Source: Pseudomonas sp. TH10 (lineage in GTDB: Bacteria; Pseudomonadota; Gammaproteobacteria; Pseudomonadales; Pseudomonadaceae). From it: a stretch of 39,469 bases of DNA. This document shows positions 1-8,392 of this stretch, piece after piece. The notes beneath the pieces were generated by a model. That model did not search any database. It saw only the letters and a program-made list of their open reading frames with translations, and was not told the DNA's origin. The stretch's first letter is position 1. Each line of letters begins with the position of its first letter. The stretch lies in contig NZ_JAEKEG010000066.1 in NCBI RefSeq assembly GCF_016651255.1, positions 1-39,469 of the forward strand, given 5' to 3'. A program made the translations under genes and the position numbers.

Positions 1-323
1 ATGAACAGGCCTACAACCTGACTGTGCAGCGCATGGGTGAGGAGGCGCGGGCCGGCGACGACATCGGCGGCCTGATGTCGATCATGAAACTGGTGCACAC
101 CGAGCAGGAGCGCGACAAGTTCGAAGTGCTGCTCGATGCCATGGCCGGGCACGCCTTTGGTTGGGCGAGTGTTGCGTTCAGCGAGCAGCAACTGGCGGTG
201 ACCCGCTCCTGGTTGAACAGTTATGCGCTGACCATTTCCGGCGGGTCCTCGGAGGTCCAGTTGAACGTTATCGCCAAGCGCGTGCTGGGCTTGCCGGACG
301 CCAAAAAAGGAGTTGCTGCATGA
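1..323 (+). CDS. Acyl-CoA dehydrogenase, C-terminal part (5' end outside window)
   Basis: The frame is open from base 3 to the TGA at 321-323. It encodes only the C-terminal alpha-helical domain of an acyl-CoA dehydrogenase, the FAD enzyme that makes 2-enoyl-CoA. The closing block GGSSEVQLNVIAKRVLGLP is the classic end of the large FadE-type subunit. The next gene starts at 320 inside the stop codon (ATGA overlap), so the two are translationally coupled. This arrangement is typical of the two-gene alpha2beta2 dehydrogenases known from steroid side-chain degradation. The catalytic and FAD-binding N-terminal parts cannot be judged because they lie outside the window. Family assignment is firm; the substrate is unknown. 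Confidence 0.9.
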   Translation, partial: EQAYNLTVQRMGEEARAGDDIGGLMSIMKLVHTEQERDKFEVLLDAMAGHAFGWASVAFSEQQLAVTRSWLNSYALTISGGSSEVQLNVIAKRVLGLPDAKKGVAA

Positions 324-1461
324 GCCTTCGTTATAGCGATGAACAGCGTTTGCTGGCGGACAGCGCCCGGGACTTTCTCGCCGCCCGCAGTCCGGTCAGT
401 GCCCAGCGCCGATTGCGCGATGAGGCCGCAGCTTTGGCTTCGAACCGCAGCTGTGGCGTGAAGCCGTGGAGTTGGGTTGGAGCGCGATTCCTTTTCCGGA
501 AGACTTTGGCGGTCTGGATTTCGGTTGCAAGGGGCTCGGTCCAATCTTCGAATCCATAGGGCGCAATCTGTCCGCCACGCCGCTGTTATCCAGTGTGGTA
601 CTCGGTGGGTCATTGGTTCTACTGGCGGGCAACCCGGCGCAACAGACACGTTGGCTGCAAGCGGTGATCGGTGGTGAGCAGCGCCTGGCCCTGGCCGTGG
701 ACGAACGTTCTCGCCACAACCCGAGCCACATCGCCCTGGCAGCCAAGGCAGATGGACAGGGCTATTGCCTGCACGGCGACAAATTCTGGGTGATCGACGG
801 GCAGGGCGCCGATGCCTATGTAGTGGCGGCCCGCACCAGCGGCCAGCCAGGCGACACTCAAGGTATCAGTCTGTTCCTGGTGCCGGCCGATAGCCGGGGG
901 TGACCGTCAGCGCTTTGGGATTGATCGATTCGCGCAACAGCGCCCGCCTGCGACTGGACGAGGTGCGCGTGGGCAGCGATGCCTTGCTGGGCAACCTGGA
1001 TGAAGGTTGGGCCGTGCTTGAAACCGCACTGGATCGCGGCCGCACCTGCCTCGCGGCGGAGCTGTTGGGGATGGCCGAGCAACTGTTCGAAACCACCCTG
1101 GAGTACCTCAAGACCCGGGTGCAGTTCGATACGCCGATTGGCACCTTTCAGTCGCTGCAAACACCGCGCCGCGAAGATGTACGTCGATCTTGCGCTGAGT
1201 CGCAGCGCCCTGATGGCCGCCTTGGCGACCCTGGATGACGCCGGTCATGACGCTCGGGCACGTGCTCGACTGGTCAGCCTGGCGAAATGGAAAGCCGGCG
1301 ACACCGCGCTCAAGGTCGCCAATGAGGCCGTGCAGATGCACGGCGGCATAGGCGTTACCGACGAGCTCGATGTCGGCCTGTACCTCAAGCGCGTTCGCGT
1401 GGCGCAGAGCTGCCTGGGGGATCGGGATTTCCATTGCGAACGCTATTGCGCCCACGCCTGA
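320..1461 (+). CDS. Acyl-CoA dehydrogenase, second subunit of a pair (frame broken as read)
   Basis: It starts at the ATG at 320 with MSLRYSDEQRLLADSARDFL, the standard N-terminal helix of acyl-CoA dehydrogenases, and ends at 1461 after a C-terminal block with MHGGIGVTDELDVGLYLKR. The protein, about 380 residues, is complete but spread over three frames. One base is missing near 433-437, one G is missing from the G run at 896-900, and one A is extra at 1159-1161. Similarity resumes immediately after each change. It overlaps the preceding dehydrogenase gene by four bases, so the two probably form one heteromeric enzyme. The frameshifts are either sequencing errors in short homopolymers or very recent lesions. 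Confidence 0.85.
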
Positions 1462-1466
1462 ACCCG

Positions 1467-1556
1467 TGTGGGAGCGGGCTTGCCCGCGAAGACGGAGTGT
1501 CAGGCCATGGGCATGTTGAATCTGCCGACCCCTTCGCGAGCAGGCTCGCTCCCACA
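1467..1556. repeat. REP pair (BIME), copy 1
   Basis: Two inverted REP-like units, 1467-1490 (TGTGGGAGCGGGCTTGCCCG...) and 1533-1556 (the inverse form with GCAGGCTCGC), flank a 42-bp spacer. This is the common intergenic REP doublet of Pseudomonas. It lies between a dehydrogenase gene and a ligase gene and may act in mRNA 3'-end stability. Confidence 0.85.
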
Positions 1557-1599
1557 GGGATCCCTGGTGTACCCAACTCGTGAGTACGACTCACCACCT

Positions 1600-1689
1600 T
1601 GTGGGAGCGGGCTTGCCCGCGATGACGGAGTGTCAGGCGATGCAGATGTTGAATGTGCCGGCCTCTTCGCGGGCAAGCCCGCTGCCACA
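1600..1689. repeat. REP pair (BIME), copy 2
   Basis: A second inverted doublet, 1600-1623 and 1666-1689, repeats the first one. The spacer is also similar: GACGGAGTGTCAGGC follows the left unit in both copies. This points to tandem duplication of a whole BIME module. It ends about 30 bp before the start codon of the ligase gene. Confidence 0.85.
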
Positions 1690-1718
1690 GGTCTCTCGGT
1701 TGTTCTGGAGATACACAA

Positions 1719-3401
1719 ATGAGCATTGAACGCTGGCAAACCGCGTGGCGACAACTGATCGCCCCCGGTGCGCCGTTTGAGGTGGTGACGTCCGATGACG
1801 GCGCTCCACGTTACTTCCGGCACGCCGCGCGCGATTTGACGCAGGTGTTCGACGCCGGTCGGGTCCACGGTGACCGTGAATTCCTGGTCTGGCAATCGCA
1901 ACGCCTGACCTTCAACCAGTTCTTCGATCAGGTCGATCGACTGGCCGGGCAAATGGTGGCTCGTTTCGGACTGCAGCCCGGCGAGCGCGTGGCCATCGCA
2001 ATGCGTAACCAGCCAGCGTGGCTCGTGGCGTTCGCCGCGATCGTGCGCTGTGGTGCGGTGTGTGTGCCGCTCAACAGTTGGGGGCTGCGCGACGAACTGC
2101 AGTACGCGCTGCAAGACAGCGATTCGCGCCTGCTGGTGTGTGATGAAGCACGATTAAATACCCTGCATGAAGATTTGGCCCGTGAGCAGCGAGGCACGAT
2201 AGTCGTCGGGGCGCAGGAAACTGCCTTTCCCGAGTACTGCCTGCGATTCGAAGACTTGATCAACGCCCCGATATTGCCGGCACCCACGCTGGAAATCGAT
2301 CCTGACGCGCCGGCACTGATCCTCTACACCTCGGGCACCACCAGCCGCGCCAAGGGCGCCGTGTCCAGTCACCGGGCAATCTGCCAGGCGCTGTATGCCC
2401 TGGATTTCCAGGGTGCGTTTTGCGCCATGAGCTCACCCGAGCGTGTCGGCGTGGTGATCAACAGTGGCTTTGCCCCCACCACATTGGCGGCAGTACCGCT
2501 GTTCCATGTCAGCGGCTTGCATGCGCAGTTCCTGTCGGCACTGCGCGGTGGCCGGCGCTTGATGCTGATGTACAAGTGGGATGTCGAACAAGCCATCGAC
2601 CTCATTCGCGATGAGCGTTGCACTCAGTTCAACGGGGCACCGGTGATGATGCAGCAACTGCTTGCCTCGCCACGTTTTGGCGGCGAGCACACCGCCAGCC
2701 TCTTCGGTCTTGGACTGGGAGGTGCAGCTTCGTCCGCCGGGGTGCTGGACAACATGCTCAAGCTCAAGCCTGACGTGATTGGCGGTGCCGGGTACGGCCT
2801 GACCGAAAGCAACGGGATCGGCGCTGCCATCGGTGGTGATCCGTTCGTGTACAAGCCGCAGACCGCTGGCTGGCCGCTGCCGATAGTCGATATTCATATC
2901 GGCGAAAGCCCTGGCCAGCCTCAGGTGGCCGGGACTCGTGGGGTGATCTGGTTGCGCTCCCCAACCTTGATGAGCGCCTACTGGAACCTGCCCGAAGCCA
3001 CTGCGCAAAGTCTGCACGACGGTTGGCTCGACACCGGCGATATCGGTTACCTCGATGAGGAGGGGTTTCTCTACATCACCGGCCGGGTGAAGGATTTGAT
3101 CAACCGTGGTGGCGAGAAAATTTCTGCCGCGGAGATCGAGACGTGTGTCCTCGATTTGCCCGGGGTCCTCGAAGCGGCGGCATTCGCCATTGCCGACCCG
3201 CTGCTGGGGGAGACGGTGGGGTTGGCCGTCCACGGCCAGGCTTCGACGCTACCCCAGGAGGCACAAGTCTGCGCATTCATTGCCGAGCGCCTGGCCGCCT
3301 ACAAAGTGCCGGCCCAGGTCTATCGGGTACTTGAACCCTTGCCACGCAATGCCACTGGCAAGGTGCTCAAGGCACAGCTGCAAGAAAAGTTGGGCGTCTG
3401 A
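1719..3401 (+). CDS. Acyl-CoA ligase (class I adenylate-forming enzyme)
   Basis: This 560-residue protein is an ATP-dependent acyl-CoA synthetase that activates a carboxylic acid via an acyl-AMP. The start is the ATG at 1719, preceded by GGAG at 1706-1709. Visible motifs are the P-loop-like TSGTTSRAKG, the A5 motif YGLTESNG, the A7 motif DTGDIGYLDEEGF, the hinge GRVKDLINRGGEKIS, and the C-terminal lysine motif ATGKVLK. The usual P-loop form is TSGTTG.PKG, so the SRA variant is slightly unusual. The frame is intact. It probably supplies CoA esters to the neighbouring dehydrogenases. The substrate cannot be read from the sequence. Confidence 0.92.
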   Translation: MSIERWQTAWRQLIAPGAPFEVVTSDDGAPRYFRHAARDLTQVFDAGRVHGDREFLVWQSQRLTFNQFFDQVDRLAGQMVARFGLQPGERVAIAMRNQPAWLVAFAAIVRCGAVCVPLNSWGLRDELQYALQDSDSRLLVCDEARLNTLHEDLAREQRGTIVVGAQETAFPEYCLRFEDLINAPILPAPTLEIDPDAPALILYTSGTTSRAKGAVSSHRAICQALYALDFQGAFCAMSSPERVGVVINSGFAPTTLAAVPLFHVSGLHAQFLSALRGGRRLMLMYKWDVEQAIDLIRDERCTQFNGAPVMMQQLLASPRFGGEHTASLFGLGLGGAASSAGVLDNMLKLKPDVIGGAGYGLTESNGIGAAIGGDPFVYKPQTAGWPLPIVDIHIGESPGQPQVAGTRGVIWLRSPTLMSAYWNLPEATAQSLHDGWLDTGDIGYLDEEGFLYITGRVKDLINRGGEKISAAEIETCVLDLPGVLEAAAFAIADPLLGETVGLAVHGQASTLPQEAQVCAFIAERLAAYKVPAQVYRVLEPLPRNATGKVLKAQLQEKLGV

Positions 3402-3409
3402 TTGCACTT

Positions 3410-3428
3410 TAGTCTTTCCGGACGATGT
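3410..3428 (+). promoter_or_regulatory. Operator-like motif, site A
   Basis: TAGTCTTTCCGGACGATGT matches the window consensus TAGTCY-N4-GGACGATGT at every fixed position. It lies just behind the stop codon of the ligase gene and 65 bp before the DUF1329 start codon, in the same orientation. Confidence 0.75.
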
Positions 3429-3493
3429 CGGGGCCGCCAGAACACGAACAATGGGTCCATCTCACACAGCCTTATCAGCGTAGGAGGCATTAC

Positions 3494-4876
3494 ATGAAAA
3501 TAACAAGAACCGGTCTCATGCTCGCGGTCGCAGTCACAGCCAATAGCGGGCTGATGGTTTATGCGCACGCCGCAGTGTCACCTCAGGAAGCGGCGAAGCT
3601 GGGCAAGGAGCTGACCTGTGTCGGCGCCGAGCAAGCCGGCAACGCCGAGGGCACGATTCCACCCTACACCGGCAAGTACCTGGGCGAAGTACCGGGCTGG
3701 AACCATGTGAAATTTTCCGGGGACCAGCCAGTTGATCCCTATGCGGCGGAGAAGCCGATCCTGGTGATCACCGCGCAGAACATGAGCCAGTACGAGGCGC
3801 ACCTGACCGAAGGCCAGAAGGCGCTGCTGAAGAAGTACCCGACCACCTACAAGATGAACATTTACCCAGGCCATCGGGATTTCCGTTATCCGGACTATGT
3901 GTGTGATCGGGTGATGAAAAATGCCCTGAGCGCCAAGTTGCAGGATGACGGGATGGGTGTCGAAGGGCTTGGGCAGGTGCCTTTCCCAATTCCGAAAAAC
4001 GGCATGGAAGTGCTGTGGAACCATCAACTGCCGGCCCGTGCCTACACCGAGGAAAAGATCAGCGACCTCGCTTCGATCCTGCCTAACGGCAGCATCGGTT
4101 GGGGCCGGGCCCATGGCCGTGGTTTGTCCCCGGCCAACTCGCCAACGGTAGAGCCAAAAACCAAAGATGGCCTCCAGGCCATGAGCTGGAACACCACCCT
4201 GAAGCCGGCGCGTGACAACGGTGTGATCAACATCGCCCAGGAACCCTACAACTTCCTCACCAACCCACGTCAGGCCTGGACCTACAGCCCTTCGACTCGC
4301 CGCGTGCGCCAGTTGCCAGGCTTCGGCTATGACCAGCCGATGCTCGGCACCAACGGCACCATGACCGTCGACGAAGACCGTTTGTTCAACGGTTCGCCTG
4401 AACGCTTCACCTGGAAACTGCTCGGCAAACGGGAAATCTACGTCCCGGCCAACGCCTTCAAAGCCAACTCGGGCGACATCAAATACGCTGACCTTCTGAC
4501 CCCCAATCACCCGAATCCGGAGTTCATGCGCTACGAGCTGCGTCGCGTGTGGGTGGTCGAAGCTGACCTGAAAGAAGGCTACCGTCACGTCTATGGCAAA
4601 CGCGTGCTGTTTGTCGACGAAGACACCTGGAACACCGTGGTCGCAGATAACTACGACACCCGTGGTGCGCTGTGGAAACACGCGATGGTCAACTACTACT
4701 ACCACCCGGACATGAGCGCCTGGCAGGCAGGTTCGCAGTTCTTTATGGACCTCAACTCTGGCCAGTACACCGGCTACGGGATGACCAACGAAGCGAAGAA
4801 AGGCCCGATCCTGAACGAAGGCAAGTTCACGCCTGACATGTACACCGCGGATGCGGCGAGGGCACTGGGGCGCTGA
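3494..4876 (+). CDS. DUF1329 family periplasmic protein
   Basis: This 460-residue exported protein has an N-terminal signal peptide: basic MKITRTG, a hydrophobic stretch, and AHA before the probable cut near residue 26. The body carries features I recognise for DUF1329, such as the segments YPTTYKMNIYPGHRDF and YVPANAF, and many aromatic residues. DUF1329 proteins are related to LolA/LppX-like lipid-binding folds and are usually encoded with DUF1302 porin-like and RND/MMPL genes. A role in moving a hydrophobic substrate through the periplasm is an inference. The start is set by TAGGAGG at 3481-3487. Site A lies upstream and a strong terminator follows, so it is probably a single-gene unit. 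The frame is intact. Confidence 0.85.
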   Translation: MKITRTGLMLAVAVTANSGLMVYAHAAVSPQEAAKLGKELTCVGAEQAGNAEGTIPPYTGKYLGEVPGWNHVKFSGDQPVDPYAAEKPILVITAQNMSQYEAHLTEGQKALLKKYPTTYKMNIYPGHRDFRYPDYVCDRVMKNALSAKLQDDGMGVEGLGQVPFPIPKNGMEVLWNHQLPARAYTEEKISDLASILPNGSIGWGRAHGRGLSPANSPTVEPKTKDGLQAMSWNTTLKPARDNGVINIAQEPYNFLTNPRQAWTYSPSTRRVRQLPGFGYDQPMLGTNGTMTVDEDRLFNGSPERFTWKLLGKREIYVPANAFKANSGDIKYADLLTPNHPNPEFMRYELRRVWVVEADLKEGYRHVYGKRVLFVDEDTWNTVVADNYDTRGALWKHAMVNYYYHPDMSAWQAGSQFFMDLNSGQYTGYGMTNEAKKGPILNEGKFTPDMYTADAARALGR

Positions 4877-4900
4877 TACGCGCTTCAAATCCAGTAAAGG

Positions 4901-4935
4901 AAAGGCCCCGCCGGGTAACGGCGGGGCCTTTTTGT
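4901..4935 (+). terminator. Rho-independent terminator after the DUF1329 gene
   Basis: A perfect 10-bp GC-rich stem (AGGCCCCGCC at 4903-4912 with GGCGGGGCCT at 4920-4929) has a 7-nt loop and is followed by a T run. It closes the DUF1329 unit. Confidence 0.93.
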
Positions 4936-5432
4936 TCTTGCTGTTACAGCGCTCTCACGGACACCCAGAGTCTGCGCTAGCGACGCTACGTGCTCTGCAC
5001 CTTCCTTGATGCTGCTGGCGGAGAGAGGGGGCAGACAGCCAGATCTCACTACGTTGGTTCATGCTACTACAAGGCGCGACGCATCCTACGCCTAAGGTTC
5101 GATACGTTCTATTTTTGAGATTGTTTTCGTGCTATGTGCTGGCGAAACTGACTGTCGGCATAACAATGGCTGAGCAAAACTAAAGTGGCCCGATGGGTCT
5201 TTATTTCCCTGAACTTTGGCTTGTTCGTGGGGTGGGGGAATACATTGCTTGCTCTGAACCACGCGTTAATTTTTGCTTGTCTTTGGGACGTGCTCCATGG
5301 CTGAGTCCAGGGGGGACGTACAGCGCGAGGCCGACTTTATTGGCCGTGTCGGGAATAAGTGCATAGAGAGGTGATGCTGAAGAATACTCATCGTTCAGGC
5401 AACTGTTATCACAGATCAGTCACTGCAACGAA
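4936..5432. other. Non-coding gap without recognised features
   Basis: About 500 bp between two converging units. I see no credible coding frame, repeat or RNA. It is richer in A and T than the flanks in places (for example near 5110-5150). Confidence 0.5.
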
Positions 5433-5461
5433 ATACGCCCAATGCAAAGCATCGGGCGTTT
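5433..5461 (-). terminator. Probable terminator of MFS gene 1
   Basis: Read on the minus strand, ACGCCCGATGC pairs with GCATTGGGCGT (11 bp with one G-T pair, 3-nt loop). It is followed by ATTTCGTT. It lies about 25 bp behind the stop of the minus-strand transporter gene. The T tract is weak. Confidence 0.6.
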
Positions 5462-5487
5462 CGAGCAATCGGCGGTAGGCTCGCTCC

Positions 5488-6825
5488 TTAAGCAGTGACA
5501 ACCGAGCTGCTCATCACCGGCGCCGAAGGCATCAACTGGCGTCGATACCGTGGAATGGCCAGGGCCATGCACACGCAGGCCAGGCTCAACAGAGTGGCGG
5601 TGGCTGCCAGTGCGTAACGCAACGCTTCAGTGCCGAGCATCACGGTTAAAAGTCGCTGAGGATACCCACGATCAGTGGACCAAGACCTACCCCGAGCAAG
5701 GTCATGGCCATCACGAAAATGGCCGTTGCCTGAGCCAGACGGTGTGCCGGGAACAGGTGGCTGATCGCGCCGAAGCAGGGCACGGCCCACCAGGTGCCGA
5801 GAGCAGCTGAAAGAGCCAGGTAGAACAAGGAAGGCTTGCGGAATCGGCAGGTTGCCTAGATGGAAGGCAATGCCCGCCGGCCAGAGGAAATAAGCCAGCG
5901 CACAGGGAATGCTGAGGGCCGTGGCAATCAGTGCCGCTCCCATTTGCCAGCCCGGGTCACGTTTGACCAGGACGGTCAACGAGGGTGCCGCACACGAGGG
6001 TACCCACGGTCGACATCAGCCCACCGCCAATACCGACCAGAATCCCGGCCTGCTGCATGGTCAGGCCGTGGGAGCGGATCAGTAAGCTTGGGTTCCAGGT
6101 GCCGATGGCATAACCGCAAACCGCAGCCACGGTGCCTGCACCAATGATCAGCAGGAAGGAAGGCGTGCCCAGCAAGGACCTGAAGGTCTTGTGCATGCTT
6201 TCCGGCGGGCCGCTGGTTTTGGGGGCGACTGCTGCCGCCGGGATACGGACGGTGAATGCCAGCAGCAGGCCGAGCAATACACCGGGAGCGCCAATGACGA
6301 TAAAGGCCATGCGCCAGCCATATTCCATGGCAATCCATCCACCCAGGCCCAGGCCGAGGACCGCGCCCAGGCTGGGGCCCATCATGAACACGGCCAGCGC
6401 GGTGGAGCGACGCTCGGCCGGGTACAGGTCTGAAACCATCGCCACCGAGGGCGCCGTGCCGCCGGCTTCACCCACGGCCACGCCGATGCGAAACAGCAGC
6501 AGCATGGCAAAGCTGGTGGCAAAGCCGCACAGGATGGTCATCACGCTCCAGGCGATGCAGGCCAGGGCCACCACCGGTTTGCGCCCGATACGATCCGCCA
6601 GGCGAGCGAACGCGAAACCGAAGAGGGTGTAAAAATCGCGAAGGCCACGCCGGACAGCAAGCCGATCTGGGTATCTGAAACACCGAACTCATGCTTGATA
6701 GGCTCGATCAGGATCGAGATCACCAAACGGTCGATGTAGTTGAACACGTAAATGATTGCCAGCATCGCCAACGCATAATGCGTGTGCGTTGTGACGCGAT
6801 GAGGGGTACTGATACCAGCGGTCAT
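5488..6825 (-). CDS. MFS transporter 1 (frame broken as read)
   Basis: This is a 12-helix major facilitator of about 440 residues. The start ATG is at 6825-6823, preceded on the minus strand by GGAAGGAAAC. Helix 1 contains IIYVFNYIDR, the loop 2-3 signature has RLADRIGRKP (after correction), and helix 4 is followed by GVAVGEAGGTAPS and SDLYPAERRST, as in the glycerol-3-phosphate/hexuronate-like (spinster-type) branch. Four one-base changes split it: A run 6631-6635 (one short), near 5970 (one extra), near 5829 (one extra), and A run 5648-5651 (one short). It is a paralogue of the gene at 29333-30659. Both are divergent from a catabolic gene and both have a motif copy upstream, so uptake of the cluster substrate is likely. 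Confidence 0.85.
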
Positions 6826-6897
6826 TGCCTGTTTCCTTCCAATGGTCGGGAGGCGAATTTTTAACTGAGAGGATCGTGCTCTTTCAGGCTCGCTGTC

Positions 6898-6916
6898 TCA
6901 TCGTCCGTTCAGACCA
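6898..6916 (-). promoter_or_regulatory. Operator-like motif, site F
   Basis: On the minus strand the sequence is TGGTCTGAACGGACGATGA. It fits the consensus except for G at position 2 and A at the last position, two changes shared with site G. It lies 73 bp before the MFS 1 start and points toward it. Confidence 0.7.
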
Positions 6917-6945
6917 GAAAACTCAGGTGCGGCGCCCTGACTTTA

Positions 6946-6964
6946 TAGTCCCGACGGACGATGT
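6946..6964 (+). promoter_or_regulatory. Operator-like motif, site B
   Basis: TAGTCCCGACGGACGATGT is an exact match to the consensus. It lies 30 bp from the opposite-facing site F, in the divergent region between MFS 1 and the acyl-CoA dehydrogenase pair. The gene start is about 310 bp downstream, farther than at most other sites. The stretch in between holds no gene that I recognise. Confidence 0.72.
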
Positions 6965-7274
6965 CGGTTGAAGCGCTGGCGCTCTAGGGTGAGCACAGGT
7001 TTGAGCCAAGGGCTCGTTTGAGCATGAGGACAAGTGCTCGCAGGGCTCGCCGTTCGGACTCTCGGTTGAACTGACGGGGGGCAGAGCCCGGATCTTCGTC
7101 CGCCGGATCGCCAGGGGAACGCCGGCATGGTTCGGTCACGACTGATCGTATGTAAAACGCCGCCTGCGACGGTCGAGAACGGGCAGGTTTGGAATGAACG
7201 CTCATGGATGAGACGCCAGCGATTGCCGTCTCATGCGCATAACTACAGGGTTTGAGTACTGAAGGGTCAATGCA

Positions 7275-8375
7275 ATGAACTTCGATTTTTCGGATGACCA
7301 GAAGCTGCTGCGCGATGAGGTGCGAAAGTTCCTCGTCAACGAATCGCCGTTGAGCGAAGCGCGCAACGTGATGGACAAAGGGCTCAGCCATAGCGCCAAG
7401 GTATGGCGAGGGCTCGGCGAGATGGGTGTAACGACGCTGATGTTGCCGCTAAGCTGCGGTGGCCACGGCCTGGGTGCACTGGAACTGTGCGTGGTGGCCG
7501 AAGAAATCGGCCGCCAACTGGCGCCGGTGCCTACGGTTTCGACACTGTATCTGGCGGTGCAGGCGATCCTGTTGGCCGCCAATGCTGCCCAGCAGCAGGT
7601 GTGGTTGCCGCGTATCGCTGAAGGCCAGATTGCAACCCTGGCTGCGCCGCTGAGCAGCGCGCTGGGTCGGGCGGCGGTTGTGCCGAAGTTCGATGGCAAG
7701 GTGCTGCACGGCGTTGCCCCGCTGGTGGTCGACGGTGAGGCGGCTCACATGGCCGTGGTGCTGGCCGAGACGGCTGAGGGGCGCCAGCTGCTGGTGCTGG
7801 CTGATCTGAGCCAGGGCGTGACGCGACGTCGTCTGGAGAGTATTGATCCCACGCGCAGCTTTGCCGAGTTGCGCTTCAACGCGACGCCGGCCGAAGGGCT
7901 GGATGCCGATCCGCACAGCGTGCTGACCCAGGTTCGCGACCGGGCGGCGATTCTGTTGGCCTTCGAGCAACTGGGCGGGGCGGACAGCGCACTGGCCATG
8001 GGCGCGTGCTACGCCCGTGAACGCAAGGCCTTTGGTCGCGCAATCGGTTCGTACCAGGGTATCAAGCACAAGTTGGCAGACATCTACACCCGCAACGAAA
8101 TGGCCCGCGCCCATTGTTATTACGGTGCCTGGGCGCTGTCGAGCAACGCTCCGGAGCTGGCCGCGGCCGCAAGCGCGGCCCGTATTGCCGCCACGGATGC
8201 CTTCAGCTACGCCGCCCAGGAAAATATCCAGACTCACGGTGGCATGGGCTACACGTGGGAAATGGATTGCCATCTGTACTACCGCCGCGCCCGTCAACTG
8301 GCCGTGTTGCTGGGTAGCCGCCACGAGTGGAGTGAGCGCCTGGTGCGTGAGCTCGAAGCTCGGCTCAGCGCCTGA
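7275..8375 (+). CDS. Acyl-CoA dehydrogenase, small subunit type
   Basis: This intact protein of 366 residues starts with MNFDFSDDQKLLRDEVRKF and has the three-domain acyl-CoA dehydrogenase layout. The C-terminal domain contains AFGRAIGSYQGIKHKLADIY and THGGMGYTWEMDCHLYYRR. The central beta domain is short and divergent, and the usual EGT..I FAD-contact block at the end is missing. This is seen in one partner of the alpha2beta2 dehydrogenases (FadE26/27- and FadE28/29-like). The next gene starts 17 bp downstream and encodes the likely partner. Expected reaction: alpha,beta-dehydrogenation of an acyl-CoA, possibly with a bulky or branched chain. Confidence 0.88.
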   Translation: MNFDFSDDQKLLRDEVRKFLVNESPLSEARNVMDKGLSHSAKVWRGLGEMGVTTLMLPLSCGGHGLGALELCVVAEEIGRQLAPVPTVSTLYLAVQAILLAANAAQQQVWLPRIAEGQIATLAAPLSSALGRAAVVPKFDGKVLHGVAPLVVDGEAAHMAVVLAETAEGRQLLVLADLSQGVTRRRLESIDPTRSFAELRFNATPAEGLDADPHSVLTQVRDRAAILLAFEQLGGADSALAMGACYARERKAFGRAIGSYQGIKHKLADIYTRNEMARAHCYYGAWALSSNAPELAAAASAARIAATDAFSYAAQENIQTHGGMGYTWEMDCHLYYRRARQLAVLLGSRHEWSERLVRELEARLSA

Positions 8376-8392
8376 ACAAGAGGATATTCCCG

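Noticed and set aside
1467..1689. Possible CRISPR array
   Set aside because: The repeats are inverted pairs with related spacers, fit Pseudomonas REP elements and have no cas genes nearby.
3410..3428. The repeated motif as a sigma-54 or standard -35/-10 promoter
   Set aside because: It has no GG-N10-GC spacing, and the downstream sequences do not share a common -10 box at fixed distance. An activator site is the better reading.
3578..4888. Long open minus-strand frame of 436 codons
   Set aside because: It is antisense to the DUF1329 gene, shows no family motifs and has a His/Val/Gln-rich composition typical of reverse-strand shadows in high-GC DNA.
4936..5487. A small gene or riboswitch in the 550-bp gap
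   Set aside because: I found no start with a ribosome site and coding character, and no recognised RNA fold apart from the terminator hairpins.
6965..7274. A regulator gene in the divergent region upstream of the dehydrogenase pair
   Set aside because: No frame on either strand gives a helix-turn-helix or any other recognisable protein; the frames present are antisense to, or run into, the dehydrogenase gene.
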